Source of the DNA: Nilaparvata lugens
Lineage: Eukaryota > Arthropoda > Insecta > Hemiptera > Delphacidae
Length of the DNA stretch: 64,000 bases
Reading direction: 5' to 3'
Assembly (NCBI RefSeq): GCF_014356525.2
Contig: NC_052516.1
Span: 23,766,154-23,830,153 of the forward strand
This document shows, in pieces, positions 21,901 through 33,586 of this stretch. Numbering within the stretch: the stretch's first letter is position 1; every line of letters begins with the position of its first letter. The notes under the pieces were generated by a model. The model had not been told where the DNA came from and searched no databases. It was given only the letters and a program-made list of their open reading frames with translations. The translations under genes and the position numbers were made by a program.

Positions 21901-22135
21901 GCTTAGAGTGCTAATCAGTGGGTATGGAATGTAAAATTCTCTATAGAATTCTGTGTACAATGTACTGGTGCTAATGGGATAGATATCCTATTTCAAGAAT
22001 ATAATATACCCAATGCTCACCATCATTTTGGGGCTATGCAGCATCCAAATAAGTAGTGAGAGTATTATTCATCAGTTTATACTATAGTTCACATGATCTC
22101 AGTCACTCTTTGGTCCAAACTAGTAGTCACTTTTT

Positions 22136-22269
22136 ACTTTGCTTGCCCTATTACCATAGGTGAGGAATACTTTGCTTTCCAAAAGAATTAAGGTACCTCA
22201 ATTTCGAAATTTCTATACGTTTCAAGGTCCCCTGAGTCCAAAAAAGTGGTTTTTAAGTATTGGTCTGTA

Positions 22270-22354
<85 letters not shown>

Positions 22355-22994
22355 GTGTGTTTGTGTACACGATATCTCATCTCCCAATCAACGGTATGAC
22401 TTGAAACTTGGATCTTAAGGTCCTCTTACACTATAAAGATCCGACGCGAAGAATTTCAATCAAATTCAATTCTAGATGGCGAAAATGTTATCAAAACAGG
22501 GTTTTTTGCGATTTTCTCCAAAATGGCTACAACGATTTTGGTCACATTTATACCTAAAATGGTCTTCGATAAGCTATATCAACTGCCACAAGTCCCATAT
22601 CTGTAAAAAATTTGAGGAGCTCCGCCCCATCTATGCAAAGTTTGATTTTAGATCTACAATTATTATCAGGTCTCGGAAAAAATTTCGATCGGAAAAGATT
22701 GAGCATGAGAATCTCTACAATTAATCTTCAGTAACATTTTCACCTAAAATTGAAAATGAGCTTGAAATTTGAGAAAATGTGATTATTCAATTGCATACTG
22801 TTGGCAACTGTTGATTCTATTGAATAATCTACCATGAAGAGATAGCAGATCTCGTGTGTATCCACCGTTATAGTCCTGTCACCAGCTGGCTCAGATCTTC
22901 AAATAGTAGACATGAGATGCGCGTGAACACTAGCGTCTTGTGATTAATTTTCATAACGGCGAAGAAATGTGTGAGTGCGCCACACCAGATTTTT
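22136..22994 (+). mobile_element. TG-repeat-carrying element, copy T1
   Basis: Begins ACTTTGCTTGCCCTATTACC, then AGTCCAAAAAAGTGG, an internal (TG)n of about 85 bp at 22261-22345, and ends GTGAGTGCGCCACACCAGAT. Direct tandem neighbour of T2 with matching termini; T3 lies inverted at 41762-42644. No ORF, superfamily not identified. Confidence 0.75.
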
Positions 22995-23123
22995 ACTTTC
23001 CTTGCCCTTTACCATAGGTAAGAAAAGTATTGCTTTCCAAAAAAAAATTAAGGTACCCTAATTTCAAGTTTTATATACGTTTCAAGGTCCCCTGAGTCCA
23101 AAAACATGATTTTTGGGTGTTAA

Positions 23124-23192
<69 letters not shown>

Positions 23193-23969
23193 GAACACGA
23201 TAACTCCATTTCCAATTAACCGATTGACTTGAAATTTTAAACTTAAGGTCCTTATACCATGAGGATCCGACAATAAGAGAATCAATAAAATTCAATTAAA
23301 AATGGCGGAGAAAATGGCGGATAATGGCTAAAAAAACATTTTTTTCATGGTTTTCTCGAAAACGGCTCTAATGATTTTCTTCAAATTTATACCATAGATA
23401 GCTTATCTATAAGCCCTATCGACTGACATGAGTCTCATTTCTGGGAAAATTGCAGGAGCTCCGTAATATTCTTGAGAAAAATGGCGGATAATTACTAAAA
23501 AACCATGTTTTTCACGATTTCCTCAGAAATGACTTGACCGATTTTTTCAAATTCATACCCTGTATAGTTATTTATCAGCTCTATTCACTGGCATATGAGT
23601 TTCTTTCCTGGGAAACTATTAGGGTGTCCACCCCATCCTTGAGAAATGGACTTTGTAACCTCTTTCTCGTGCATGAGGTAGGTAGAAAGAGCAGTTCATA
23701 AAAAGAACACATACTCGAGATATTTCATCTGTAGAACAGCTGTTTTGACTACTTTTAAAAAATATCATCGAATTTCACAATTTACACAAAGGAAAAAGTA
23801 CTCTGAAAACAATTCTATATACACATATACAGTAGTCTGATCGTAGTTTCAAATATGTTGCTGCCAATCGTAATTATGTTATTTCCCTAGATTATTCTCG
23901 TTTGAGAATGAGGCTCACAGTTCAATGAGCAAGGTAAGTTGTGTGAGTGCGCCACACCAGATTTTTTTT
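22995..23969 (+). mobile_element. TG-repeat-carrying element, copy T2
   Basis: Starts ACTTTCCTTGCCCTTTACC immediately where T1 ends, carries (TG)n at about 23126-23183, has a run of AAAATGGCGGA phrases, and ends GTGAGTGCGCCACACCAGAT. Same organisation as T1 with a diverged interior. Confidence 0.75.
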
Positions 23970-24125
23970 GAAGCTATGTGACGCTAGTAGTCACTCATAC
24001 CGTGCCATTTATAGACTATCAACTAGCCTAGACAGTAATAATCGACAGTAATCGACTTGTGCAAACATATAATCTGCTCAAAGTTTGGAACTTAGCCGTC
24101 CTATACCATGGGATATCTTCCCATG
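23970..24125 (+). repeat. Diverged relic of the CATAGAGAAAC MITE
   Basis: Contains GTGACGCTAGTAGTC, ATAATCGACAGTAATCG and CCTATACCATGGGATATC in the family order but lacks recognisable terminal repeats at one side. Confidence 0.55.
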
Positions 24126-24236
24126 CTATATTTTCTCAATGAATAAGCTTCTAATGTTCAACCTTAGTGGAATTGATGGACTGGTGAGCTTTAATGTACT
24201 TGGATATATATACTCTAGAACTTATATGACTATAAC

Positions 24237-24511
24237 CATAGAGAAACAATAGCGTAAGTAGATATCCCATGGTATAGGGCGTTTATGTCGCAACTTTTAC
24301 TGTTATCCCAAGCCGATTACTGTCGATTATTGTTGATCTTCACTGTTTTGACCGGGTAAGAGTGTATGAACGGCACAATATGAGAGACTACCAGCGTAAT
24401 AAAGTTTCACGGGAAAGAACTACGTGGACTATCAGCTTGAGATAACAGTAAAAGTTGCGACATAAACGCCCTATACCATGGGATATCTACTTATGCTATT
24501 GTTTCTCTATG
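24237..24511 (+). mobile_element. MITE, CATAGAGAAAC family, copy 2 (perfect 7-bp TSD)
   Basis: 275 bp, starts CATAGAGAAACAATAGCG, ends TTGTTTCTCTATG, flanked by CTATAAC at 24230-24236 and 24512-24518. Inverted arms of about 75 bp include ATATCCCATGGTATAGGG and CAACTTTTACTGTTATC. Confidence 0.88.
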
Positions 24512-24859
24512 CTATAACTTAACTCTAGAATAATGACTATAAGTATACCATATTCGAAAATATACCAACTCTATACTGTACTCTCACATTATATTCAAAC
24601 TTATAACTATCATACTCTACTTTTGATAGCATGTAAGCCACCTCATATCGTGATCATAAGTGGATAAATCTCATCTGATATTATATTCTTCCAATAGCGT
24701 CACCTTCTTTATTTTAATGAGCTCTCCAACACCTTAGTCAGCTACACTTTTCCAAAACCCTCAAAGTATAATTCACTTCTCCTTTACCCCATTTTCACCA
24801 TTTTCCCATCTATTCTATTAAATATTTTTTGTCATTATTGTCAATCTGTTTCTGTTTCT

Positions 24860-25690
24860 ATCGTCACTTTATCTTCTCTTTTTCCTAGTCTATCTTCTCT
24901 TCCTCATCCTCCTGTTCCCCCTACTTCATCACCTTCTCCTCCACAACCATCATCACTCTCTTTTTTCTTCTTGTCGTCCTTTCTCTTCTCCTCCTCCTCC
25001 TCCTCCTCCTCCTCCTCCTCCTCACCACCATTGATTATGCACTTTTTTCTCAATTTTCAATCTATTCTATTTTCTTTTATCATTTGTTAATATGATTCCG
25101 TTTCTAGTGTATCTTCTCCTTCTCCCTATCCACCTCCTCCTCCTCCACCTTTCTCGTACATCCATTCTTCTCTCCTTCACCTTTTCCGTCCTTCAATCAC
25201 CTTGTGCTCTTGCCACTGCTAGCGGACGAGCAAACAATCGAAGGCCGGACAAGGAAGATGGATCACTCACAATTTTCTATCAATTAATCTTATTGGTTCG
25301 CCGCTGTAATTAATTGATCTGTCACTTTCTCAATGGACAGATAACTGGAATTGTGGCCAGAATTCAAACATCTCCTCCTCTCTCTCATCCACCCTCTCCT
25401 CCTATCAATCATTCCCTCTTCTCTTCCCTGAGGACTCCTCCTGTACCTCCTTCACTCACTCTCTCTAGACTATCCTCTCTAGAATCTTACTCTTTAATAC
25501 TCTCACATTCCTTCTCTCACTCAAGCTCTCTCTAACCTCCGACTTCCTTCCACTCACTCTTTCTCCAGCTCTCTCTACTCCCTCCTTCCACCTTTTTCCC
25601 CTCCTCCTCATCCTCCACTCTTTCCTCCTTACTCCTCCTATTCAATTGTTTTCCTTTGTTCTCACTTTTCAATCAACTGAAGTTTTCAAT
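24860..25690 (+). repeat. Pyrimidine-rich low-complexity block
   Basis: CTCCT-rich DNA with (CTC)n at 24990-25022, later CTCTCACT-rich sequence. Open frames of about 70 codons are not supported as genes. Confidence 0.8.
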
Positions 25691-25869
25691 CTTTCGATTT
25701 TCTCTCTTTGAAGCTTTGTGTAGTTGTACTCTCAGATCTCTCTCTTATTGAACGTAGCTCTTCCTCCCTTGCATACTGATTTGTGTTGGATTTGGATGTA
25801 GATTCAAATATCAATTTCAACTTTGTAGAAAATACAGTTTGATGAATGATTGGAATGTACTATGGCGAA

Positions 25870-26150
25870 CTTATCCGTTAGTTGACCGAGCGAAGTGAGG
25901 TCTAAGATTCAAGTCGACGTTTTGGCATTTCTCTTAATGTTTAAATGTTTGAATGTTTAAATGTTTTTATGTTGCGCATTTACGGCGAAACGCGGAAATA
26001 GATTTTCATGAAATTTGACAGGTATGTTCCTTTTTTAATTGCGCGTCGACGTATATACAATGTTTTTGTAAATTTTGCATTCCAAGGATAATATAAAAGG
26101 AAGAAGGAGCCTCCTTCATACGCCAATAAGGGAGTAAAAATCAGACTATG
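25870..26150 (+). repeat. Probable TE fragment with GAGCGAAGTGAGGTCTAA motif
   Basis: GACCGAGCGAAGTGAGGTCT, then GTCGACGTTTTGGCATTTCT, three tandem AATGTTTAA-type repeats, and AATATAAAAGGAAG. This looks like a conserved interspersed repeat end. No second copy is in the window, so the call rests on appearance. Confidence 0.4.
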
Positions 26151-27116
26151 GAATTATTCATCATAAATCAGCTGACAAGTGATTATACAGATGTGTGGAG
26201 AAGCCAGTCCATTGCTGTATTTCCATAAGGTCTATAGTTTCATTCAGGTACTGGTGGATGAGAATACTTCGTGAGGTCTACTGTTCACAGAACTACTAGT
26301 GGATATAAATAATGATACTTTGCAGTTCGTCATCATTATCATGTTGTCTTATTGCATTGGTACTATTCTCAAGACAAATCAAGGCTACATCAATGCCGTA
26401 AAAATAATTTTGAATATTCTTTATTCTTTATTTATTCTTTTTACAATGGAGCACAGATCGGGAGAGAAAAACTGAGAATACCTTGTACTATTTCTTTCCC
26501 AAATTTAGGTAACATTAAAAGTCCAAAATGAGGTTGGATGAGAATGTCTTCTAGATTTCCACAGAATTTTCAGTCCAAAAATATTCATAGAAACCATTCT
26601 TTTGAATTTAGATGTTCGAAATACCAAAATAATAATAATAAACACTCAGTTATTTTTAAAATAGAGAATAATCACTTATTAGAGAAATTTTTAAACACGA
26701 ACCAAAAAGAAACAAACTCAGGCTATTCCTAAAAGCTATATGCTTCCCATTGGAATAAGGCAACTCGACAACACGATATTCTTCTCTATAAATATCTTCT
26801 ACTATGTCAAAGAATAGGCTGTATGCCTCCAAATCAACACGAATGATAACCATTCAACAAATCCTGAATGTTTGAAGTGAATCTGAGTAGATTACATAGT
26901 TTTCGAAGTTTACATGGTGAATCACAGTAGAAACAGAATGATAGACGTTTACTTTCCCGAATAAACTGTATCATAAACTCTATTAAATATACTAGATCTC
27001 TGTTGTAGACAGTGGATATAGTGGTAGTTCACTTCTCTGTATTCTCTCGTTCTCCAGTTCTCACTCTGTTCAAACATTTTGTATCATGTACGAGCATACA
27101 AATAATTACAATATCA

Positions 27117-28113
27117 CTAGCCGTCAGGCTCGCTTCGCTCGCCATAATCATCTGAGAAGGGGGCTCCGCCCCCTGGACCCCCTGCTGGATCGTCCAGAAA
27201 TGAGATCAGCGGGCTCGCTTCGCTCGCCTGCATTATTCATTTGAGCATGCTTCATTTCATCAGGAAGTCAAAGTACTGAGAAAACGCAGAAAAGCTGAGA
27301 AAAGCGCTGATTTTGGGCGTATCTTTGATGAAATATTAAAGTCACCTCATTACAACATTTTTGACCCTACCTAAACCTCTGTCTAGAATTTGGACATTTT
27401 CTGTCTATTACTTGATGAAAGAACTGAGAAAACGCAAAAAAACGCCAATTTTGCGCGTATCTTTGGCGTTATTTCAAATTCAATCTATCACAACATTTTT
27501 ACACCCTAGCTCAGCTTTTGTACTAAATTTGAACAATTTCTGTTCATCAGTTCTCGATAGATCTGAGAAAAAGCAAAAAAACGCTGGAAAAACCGCTAAT
27601 TTTGGGCGTATCTTCGACGTTATTGCATATTCCTTCTACCACAACATTATTACACCCTAGCTGAGCTTCTGTACTGAATTTGAACATTTTCTGTTCATTT
27701 GTTCTCGATAAAGCTGAGAAAGCGCTGAAAAACGCTGGAAAAATACAGATTTTGGGCGTATCTTTGACGTTATTGCAAATTCCTTCTAACACAACATTAT
27801 TACACCCTAGCTGAGTTTGTGTACTGAATTTGAACATTTTCTGCTCATTTGTTCTCGATATAATTGAGAGTTTGGAATAAGAAGAATATACATGCTAAAA
27901 GACGAACTTTAAACCCTTAAAAACCACCCTAAGAGTTGATTTTTTTCCAAATCCGTTCTTAGTGCGCCTCTAAAGGGCCAACTGAACATACCTACCAAAT
28001 TTGAACGTTTTTGGTCCGGTAGATTTTTAGTTATGCGAGTGAGTGAGTGAGTGAGTGAGTGAGTCAGTCAGTCAGTGAGTGAGTGCCATTTCGCTTTAAT
28101 ATATATATGTAGA
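27117..28113 (-). mobile_element. Helitron-like non-autonomous element A
   Basis: On the minus strand it starts TCTACATATATATATTAAAG, then CGAAATGGCACTC and a (CACT)n tract, and ends GAGCCTGACGGCTAG, i.e. 5'-TC and 3'-CTAG (CTRR). Flanking bases are A and T, as for Helitron insertion with no target duplication. A 9-bp stem CCAGGGGGC/GCCCCCTGG lies about 45 bp before the 3' end. The interior has four diverged repeats of 138-151 bp marked by GGGCGTATCTT at 27315, 27453 (variant), 27604 and 27754. No Rep/helicase ORF. Same subfamily as element C. Confidence 0.85.
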
Positions 28114-28119
28114 TGAACT

Positions 28120-28427
28120 TATCCAGTATCATAAACACATTATATCATTCTACGACTACACTTTACACACTATGTATATACTTGTACGACATACTCTGTT
28201 GCATGGGAACTCTGTATCATGAACGAACACAATTATTATATCATGAGCTTTTTCTGTATCATGAGCACTCTGTATCCTTTTACAACTATCGTATCATACT
28301 CAGTTGCATGAACACAAAGTATCACTAACGAAGAAAACTGTATCATTAGTTTATTTCTGTATCATGAACATTATGTATCATTTTACGACTACAGTATCAT
28401 GAGCACTCTATATCTTGAACGACCATA
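28120..28427 (+). repeat. Diverged GTATCATGAACAC minisatellite, left part
   Basis: Degenerate repeats of GTATCATGA, CACTCTGTATC and CGACTAC. Interrupted at its right by the pogo-like element; the array continues at 29562. Confidence 0.7.
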
Positions 28428-28429
28428 TA

Positions 28430-29559
28430 CAGTTGAACCTCTGTATAACGGAGTTGATTATCCCGAGAAAAAATTCGCTGCAGAGAGGTATTCGTTATTG
28501 AGAGGTTGCTCTGTCAAGAAAACTGCCACAATCTTATGGATCTTATAATAAATCAAGGGCGGTAATTAAATAATTTGGGCGGTAGTTAGTGTCTTATTGG
28601 GCAACAATTTAAAGAATTATTATCATTCTCATCAACATTGAAATCGTCTTTCGGTTCATAATATTTTCTGAGAACGTTTTCTGAACATTTCTAGGAACAT
28701 TTTCTTTCCAGAATTCACAAGAGGGTACATATCAACACTAGAACTTTCACCCGATATCACTTTTTGGACGATGTCATGCCGTTTTTTAATTTCTCTAACC
28801 AGCCTTTACTTGCCTTAAAGCTACTGTATCCCGATGATACCGCAAATTCTAGAGCCTTTTCATTGATTAAATTCCCTGACGATGGAAAATTTTTCTCGTG
28901 CATTACAGTCACCCATTTTATCACCGGTTATCAGTATCATCAAATGTACAAATTTACAATGATGGAAATCATTAGCAACACTTAGTTTTAGAATCCAATC
29001 ACGATTTTTTAGAAACTGAATGAAACTGAGTACAGTAACTTAACCAGCAAAATTGAAATGTGTAACAAAAGCAAATGGTGGGAGGATGGAAAAATCCAGC
29101 ATTCCCGTTCCTTTATCTATGGAGTTCTAACAATTGAAATGTGTGGCAAAAGCAAGATAAGAAAGTCCAGTCATTCACCTGCCTGGTCTACGAATGAAAA
29201 GTTCTTGGAAGTCTATTTCCAGTAACTCGCATTCAATTTCCGACACGTGTTTCAACCTCTATTGACTGTCTAACACCCTATCTTCTTCGTACTTGAATTG
29301 TCATTTATTATTAGTCCTTTAGTCCATTATTATTGACCTTTTTCTGAAACTAAACTTTTTCTTTGAAAATGAGTCTCTGCTTCCTATAAACACTACATTT
29401 TGTATGAAGTGAAGAGAAAACTTAATTGTTGAAAGGTCCGAAATTCGTTAAATAGAGGTAAATAAGCAGCCAAAACTCTGAAATGTCATGTGACGAGGTG
29501 AAAACTCGTTGTGTAGAAGATTTCTTTAAGTGGAGGTTCGTTATAGAGAGGTTCGACTG
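28430..29559 (+). mobile_element. Pogo-like (Tc1/mariner) non-autonomous element, copy 1
   Basis: 1130 bp with inverted ends CAGTTGAACCTCTGTATAAC and GTTATAGAGAGGTTCGACTG, flanked by TA (28428-28429 and 29560-29561). These ends and the TA target are typical of pogo/Tigger-type elements. A second copy lies inverted at 33587-34717. No transposase DDE domain is recognisable; a 73-codon frame at 28764-28985 is shared with the other copy only at DNA level. Confidence 0.82.
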
Positions 29560-29561
29560 TA

Positions 29562-29725
29562 TTTGTATCATGATCACTCTGTACCATAAACGACCATAAA
29601 TTTGTATCATGAACACTCTGTATCTTGAACGACCATACATTTGTATCATGAACACTCTGTATCTTGAACGACCATACATTTGTATCATGAACACTCTGTA
29701 TCATTTCACGACTACTGTATCATTT
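29562..29725 (+). repeat. 39-bp minisatellite, right part
   Basis: Four units of 39 bp carrying TTTGTATCATGAACAC, TCTGTATCTTGAACGAC and CATACA. Continuation of the array at 28120-28427. Confidence 0.85.
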
Positions 29726-29729
29726 ACTG

Positions 29730-31090
29730 GCATACAGCTGCGTTATAGGCTCACTTCTTATGAGTCATGACATATGTTGAGCTCTAAATTAAATTCTCAT
29801 GACCATGTGTACCCACACCACTTTATGAGAGCAGTGGCGGGTCACATGTATGCGCCATACTTTTATGTAGGCTGCTATACATGTATGCAGTGAGCAAGTT
29901 GATTAATTCTGCATGTTGATACAGTGACCACAGATCACATAATGAGTGGACGGACATTGGTAGCTGGTGCATAGTTGCATTTCGAAATATAATTGCAGGC
30001 CAGCCATTGTTTGGCCTGATGCAACCACTATCTGATTGAGAATCTAGTAATTGTTCTGCTCTATACACACTCACTTCTCTCTCATTATATCTTCTCATTT
30101 TGTCTCTCTTGCTTCCACACTTTCTCCCTCCATTCTAACACAATAATTCTCTCTCTCTCTCTTGCAGATCGACTACTCTTTTACTCATCACTCTGCATCA
30201 CCACATGTCAATACTTCTCCAATCAATTCTCTCTCACTCAATCTCTCTCTTTCGACCACTTTTCTTCTTGACTCTCATAGTCTGGGCGCAAATGTCATTC
30301 CGTGGTAATTTTTAAGTAACAGTCATGGAAGATGATTGTCTCAATTTCTTCGTGAGGTCTAGCATGATAAAGACTGTGATGACGATAAGTCGGAATCACA
30401 GGCAAACACCTCGGAAACAAGATGGCCGCCAAAATTTTCAGGGTTTTGCTATATCGCTTGTATTTTAATAACCGTTCAAGATATTCAACCGTTTTTTAAA
30501 ACTGGAATATTTCAAAAATCTTCCTCTACAATTTTTGTTTCATAAAATTTTCCTCTAAAACGCATATGTTTTCAGTTATAACCATCAAAAGCCCCAAAAA
30601 AGGTTTTTTCTATTTTTTTCAAATTTCATTTTATAATAACTTTTCTCGTGCAAGAGATACAGAGAAGTTTTAAATTTATGAAATTCAGAGCGTTTTTTCA
30701 ACTTTAAAATGATATATCTTCATGCGCTGTTCGTCGAAAAATGAGTTCTCCAGCGCCCTCCAAAGAAAACCCTGCACGGTTTCTGGTGCGTTTTTCCATA
30801 AACATGAGGTGACAAGCTAGAACTATATAATCGATTTTTTCATGACTACGTTAAGATAGAGACCTGCAAATGGTCTCAATCTCTTCGTTACATTTTTGAA
30901 CCGATAATGCGAACTCTATTTAGCCAGTACAGAGTACAGTATGTTTTTTATTGTATATGCAACTGGAGACTGTGAGTGTAGAATAAATTAGTCAAACACT
31001 TAGAACAATAGGTTAGTTATGCAAAACTCATATTCATCACCGTAAATAAATTCTATATTGAATTGTTCATGAAAAAATACCATACAAACT
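29730..31090. other. Unclassified sequence, no gene supported
   Basis: Includes a CT-rich stretch at 30130-30260, then AGATGGCCGCCAAAATTTTC and neighbouring phrases near 30420-30900 that look like interspersed repeat DNA. A 91-codon minus frame at 29823-30098 has no family features. Confidence 0.45.
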
Positions 31091-31094
31091 TTCA

Positions 31095-31190
31095 GGATTT
31101 CTAATCGCGAAAATCCTGGAATTGACGCTGAAAAATCCCGGGATTGTTAGGTATCAAAAATGGACCGGGATCCCGGGATTGACATCCCTA
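31095..31190 (-). repeat. Possible hAT-type terminal fragment
   Basis: On the minus strand it reads TAGGGATGTCAATCCCGGGA then CCCGGTCCATTTTTGA. The TAGGGATGTCA start resembles hAT terminal repeats. Only one end is seen. Confidence 0.4.
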
Positions 31191-31199
31191 GTAATATAT

Positions 31200-32630
31200 A
31201 TCATATTATTATAAATAACTCGTGATGAATCAATTCCTGAATGCAAGGATTAAATAATAAATAGCTCTGCAAAAGAAATTTGCACAGAAGAATGAAAGTG
31301 TTACACTATCACTGAGTCTTATATTCAGAATGAACAGCAATTAGTAGTGCAAATTCACTTCAGATTTCGCCAGATAATTTTGTTTGAATTTTTGAATTTG
31401 TTTTGGTTTAGATTCTGTTGAAATAGCAATTTATCATTGTGAATATTCTCATAAATAATTTTCTACAGTCAGTGGAGTAAAAATTACGCTCTTCGACTAT
31501 GAGATGACTTGGCATACTTTCCAATTTCCCCATCAATTCGAAATCATCTCTTACATCAAAAAATCTACGAAGAGAGCAAAATATCCTCGAAGAATGCAAA
31601 AAAAATCACGAAGACTGTCAAAAAATTGACGAAGAAAGTTTTATAAACATTGAAACTTTGAAACATGAAATATTGATTCATACATAGTGTTCATTGTATT
31701 GTTTTCCATCTGATGAAATATATTTTAAATCAGAATTTGAATTTGACATTGAAACTACTGAGACCCTAAAACCAATGAGACAGCATAAATATAACATCAG
31801 CAATAACTTCCGAGTTCCAACACTCGAGCCTCCCACTAACCAAACCTCCCCGACTCCCCTTCAAAACTCAACTCGTCGCAATCAGACAAAATGCAGTCAC
31901 GTGATTGGTCCAGCCACCAGCCAATCAATGACTCCCATCTGCAATCGGATTCGAACCCAAACAGGGTATTCACACGTTCTATACACAAATTTGGCCATTT
32001 AAATACATGAGCGTGTTAGTTCTCAACTATGCAAATTCGAGATGTGTCTATTCCCTGATACAATGCCCGGCTTGTACTCAATTTCAATATCTACTTTGTA
32101 TTGAGGGCGACTAAATTTAGAGGTTGAATTAAATTATTGAGTTCAGTGTTAGGTTAAATGACACTATTGATAGTTCGAAAACTTGACTTCTACCATAGAT
32201 AAATGATAAAAACATTATAAAAACTTGTAGTACCCTTTATTATTGAAAACTTTAAAATATTTCAACGACTAATTGACAAAGGTTTCATTAATGTACTTTT
32301 TCGATGAAAATAAATTGAATTGAATTGAGTTTCGATTATAACTTAGGTCATTTTCGAGTTTGAGGTTTTCTACACCAAAGGGTACTAAAAGTTTTTATAT
32401 TGTTTTTCTTTCAATTTGTACAAAAATAGAGCCCTTGCAAGTGAAGTGTTTTTATAAATAATAGAATAATGAAAGTAATGATTCATCTCGATACTTGATA
32501 ATGCGATAAAATCTACCTCATCATAACGATTATTATTGCAATATTTGAGTTCAATTACCTATATTCAAAACCCAAGAGTAGTAATTCATTCAATATTTCA
32601 TTCATTTATCTATTCATACAATGAATACAT
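31200..32630. other. No recognisable gene
   Basis: AT-rich DNA. A 102-codon frame at 31694-32002 lacks recognisable domains. AGTACCCTTTATTATTGAAA near 32230 and its inverse near 32380 hint at an old retroelement tail. Confidence 0.45.
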
Positions 32631-32639
32631 CATTGAATT

Positions 32640-32730
32640 GATGGGGAGAGAAAAAATTAGGTAACCTTGTGCTTATCCTCTCCAAAATTTAGTTAAGGCT
32701 ACACACAGTCCGAAATAGGTTAAGTTTTGT
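32640..32730 (-). repeat. LINE 3'-tail fragment, GGGAGAGGAATAGCAC family
   Basis: Minus-strand copy: GGTAACCTTGTGCTTATCC, TCTCCAAAATTTAG. Matches the layout at 7075 and 36575. Confidence 0.5.
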
Positions 32731-32970
32731 TGTTCACTCCAACAAAATAGTCATGTCTCGCGAAAATTAAATATGGACATTAAAAGTTAGAAGACTTGCA
32801 AGTACATTTATAGAAATAATAATTAATGTAGAATGATCAATAATAATTATAGAATATAACTAGTACCCTTTTAACAGTTTTCAATTGAAACACGACTTGT
32901 TTCTTCGACATTTATGTTATTTTTGAATGGTAACTTTCTATTTTTCAAATGGATTACTATTTTTTTCAAG

Positions 32971-33240
32971 GCTGAACGCACACCAGTAAATTAAGACAAG
33001 AAAAGACATGATCAGACACATTTAGACACAATACTTTACATTGTTGCTTATGACGCGGCTCACACTGATTAGGATAGGCGCACACCAGTTAGTCAAAACA
33101 AGACTAGTCACGATTAGTCACAATACTTCACATAGTTGCTTATGAAGCAACACACACCGATCAGACATTGCGATTAGGCATGACTCCAAAATCAACTATG
33201 TGAAGTATTGTGACTAAACGTGACTAAGCGGTGTACACAC
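32971..33240. mobile_element. Palindromic MITE with a duplicated left arm
   Basis: CACACCAGT...GACACAATACTTTACAT...GTTGCTTATGA (32978-33055) is repeated as CACACCAGT...GTCACAATACTTCACAT...GTTGCTTATGA (33071-33150). The inverse arm CAACTATGTGAAGTATTGTGAC...GTGTACAC (in part) follows at 33192-33238. Two direct left arms against one right arm suggest an internal duplication. Confidence 0.65.
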
Positions 33241-33586
33241 AGCCCAAGTGAATATGAACTTTCCTAGCAGTTGGCTCATTTTATATTACATGTTAATAAT
33301 ATTGTCTGTCCACTACAAAATAATAATTCATTCGAAAAATACCACTCAATAATGACATAAATGTCGAGACTAGCCGTATTCAATTTGGAAATTACAAGGA
33401 TTCTCGCTATTTTCCATTTTTGAACATTCAAGTAGTCATGAAAATACTTTGTTGGAAAATGAAAAATATCATTGATGGTCTTCATAAACCAGTATTATAG
33501 CCTTTTGAAGAGTATCCTGGTCATTGGGATAATATTAATAATAATTTGTACACTTTGATGGGATGGCTTGAAACTCTATCGAAGTA

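Noticed and set aside
21140..21901. 253- and 206-codon open frames
   Set aside because: The bodies are poly-Phe/Ser and poly-Leu from a CTT/CTC tract; only the first 70 codons are non-repetitive and they lack any domain.
28764..28985. 73-codon frame shared by both pogo-like copies (second copy 34175-34396, minus)
   Set aside because: Most differences between the copies change the amino acid, and copy 2 lacks the ATG, so the frame is preserved by common descent and not by selection for protein.
28120..29725. CRISPR-like regular repeats
   Set aside because: Units are contiguous 39-bp tandem repeats without unique spacers, and the genome is eukaryotic.
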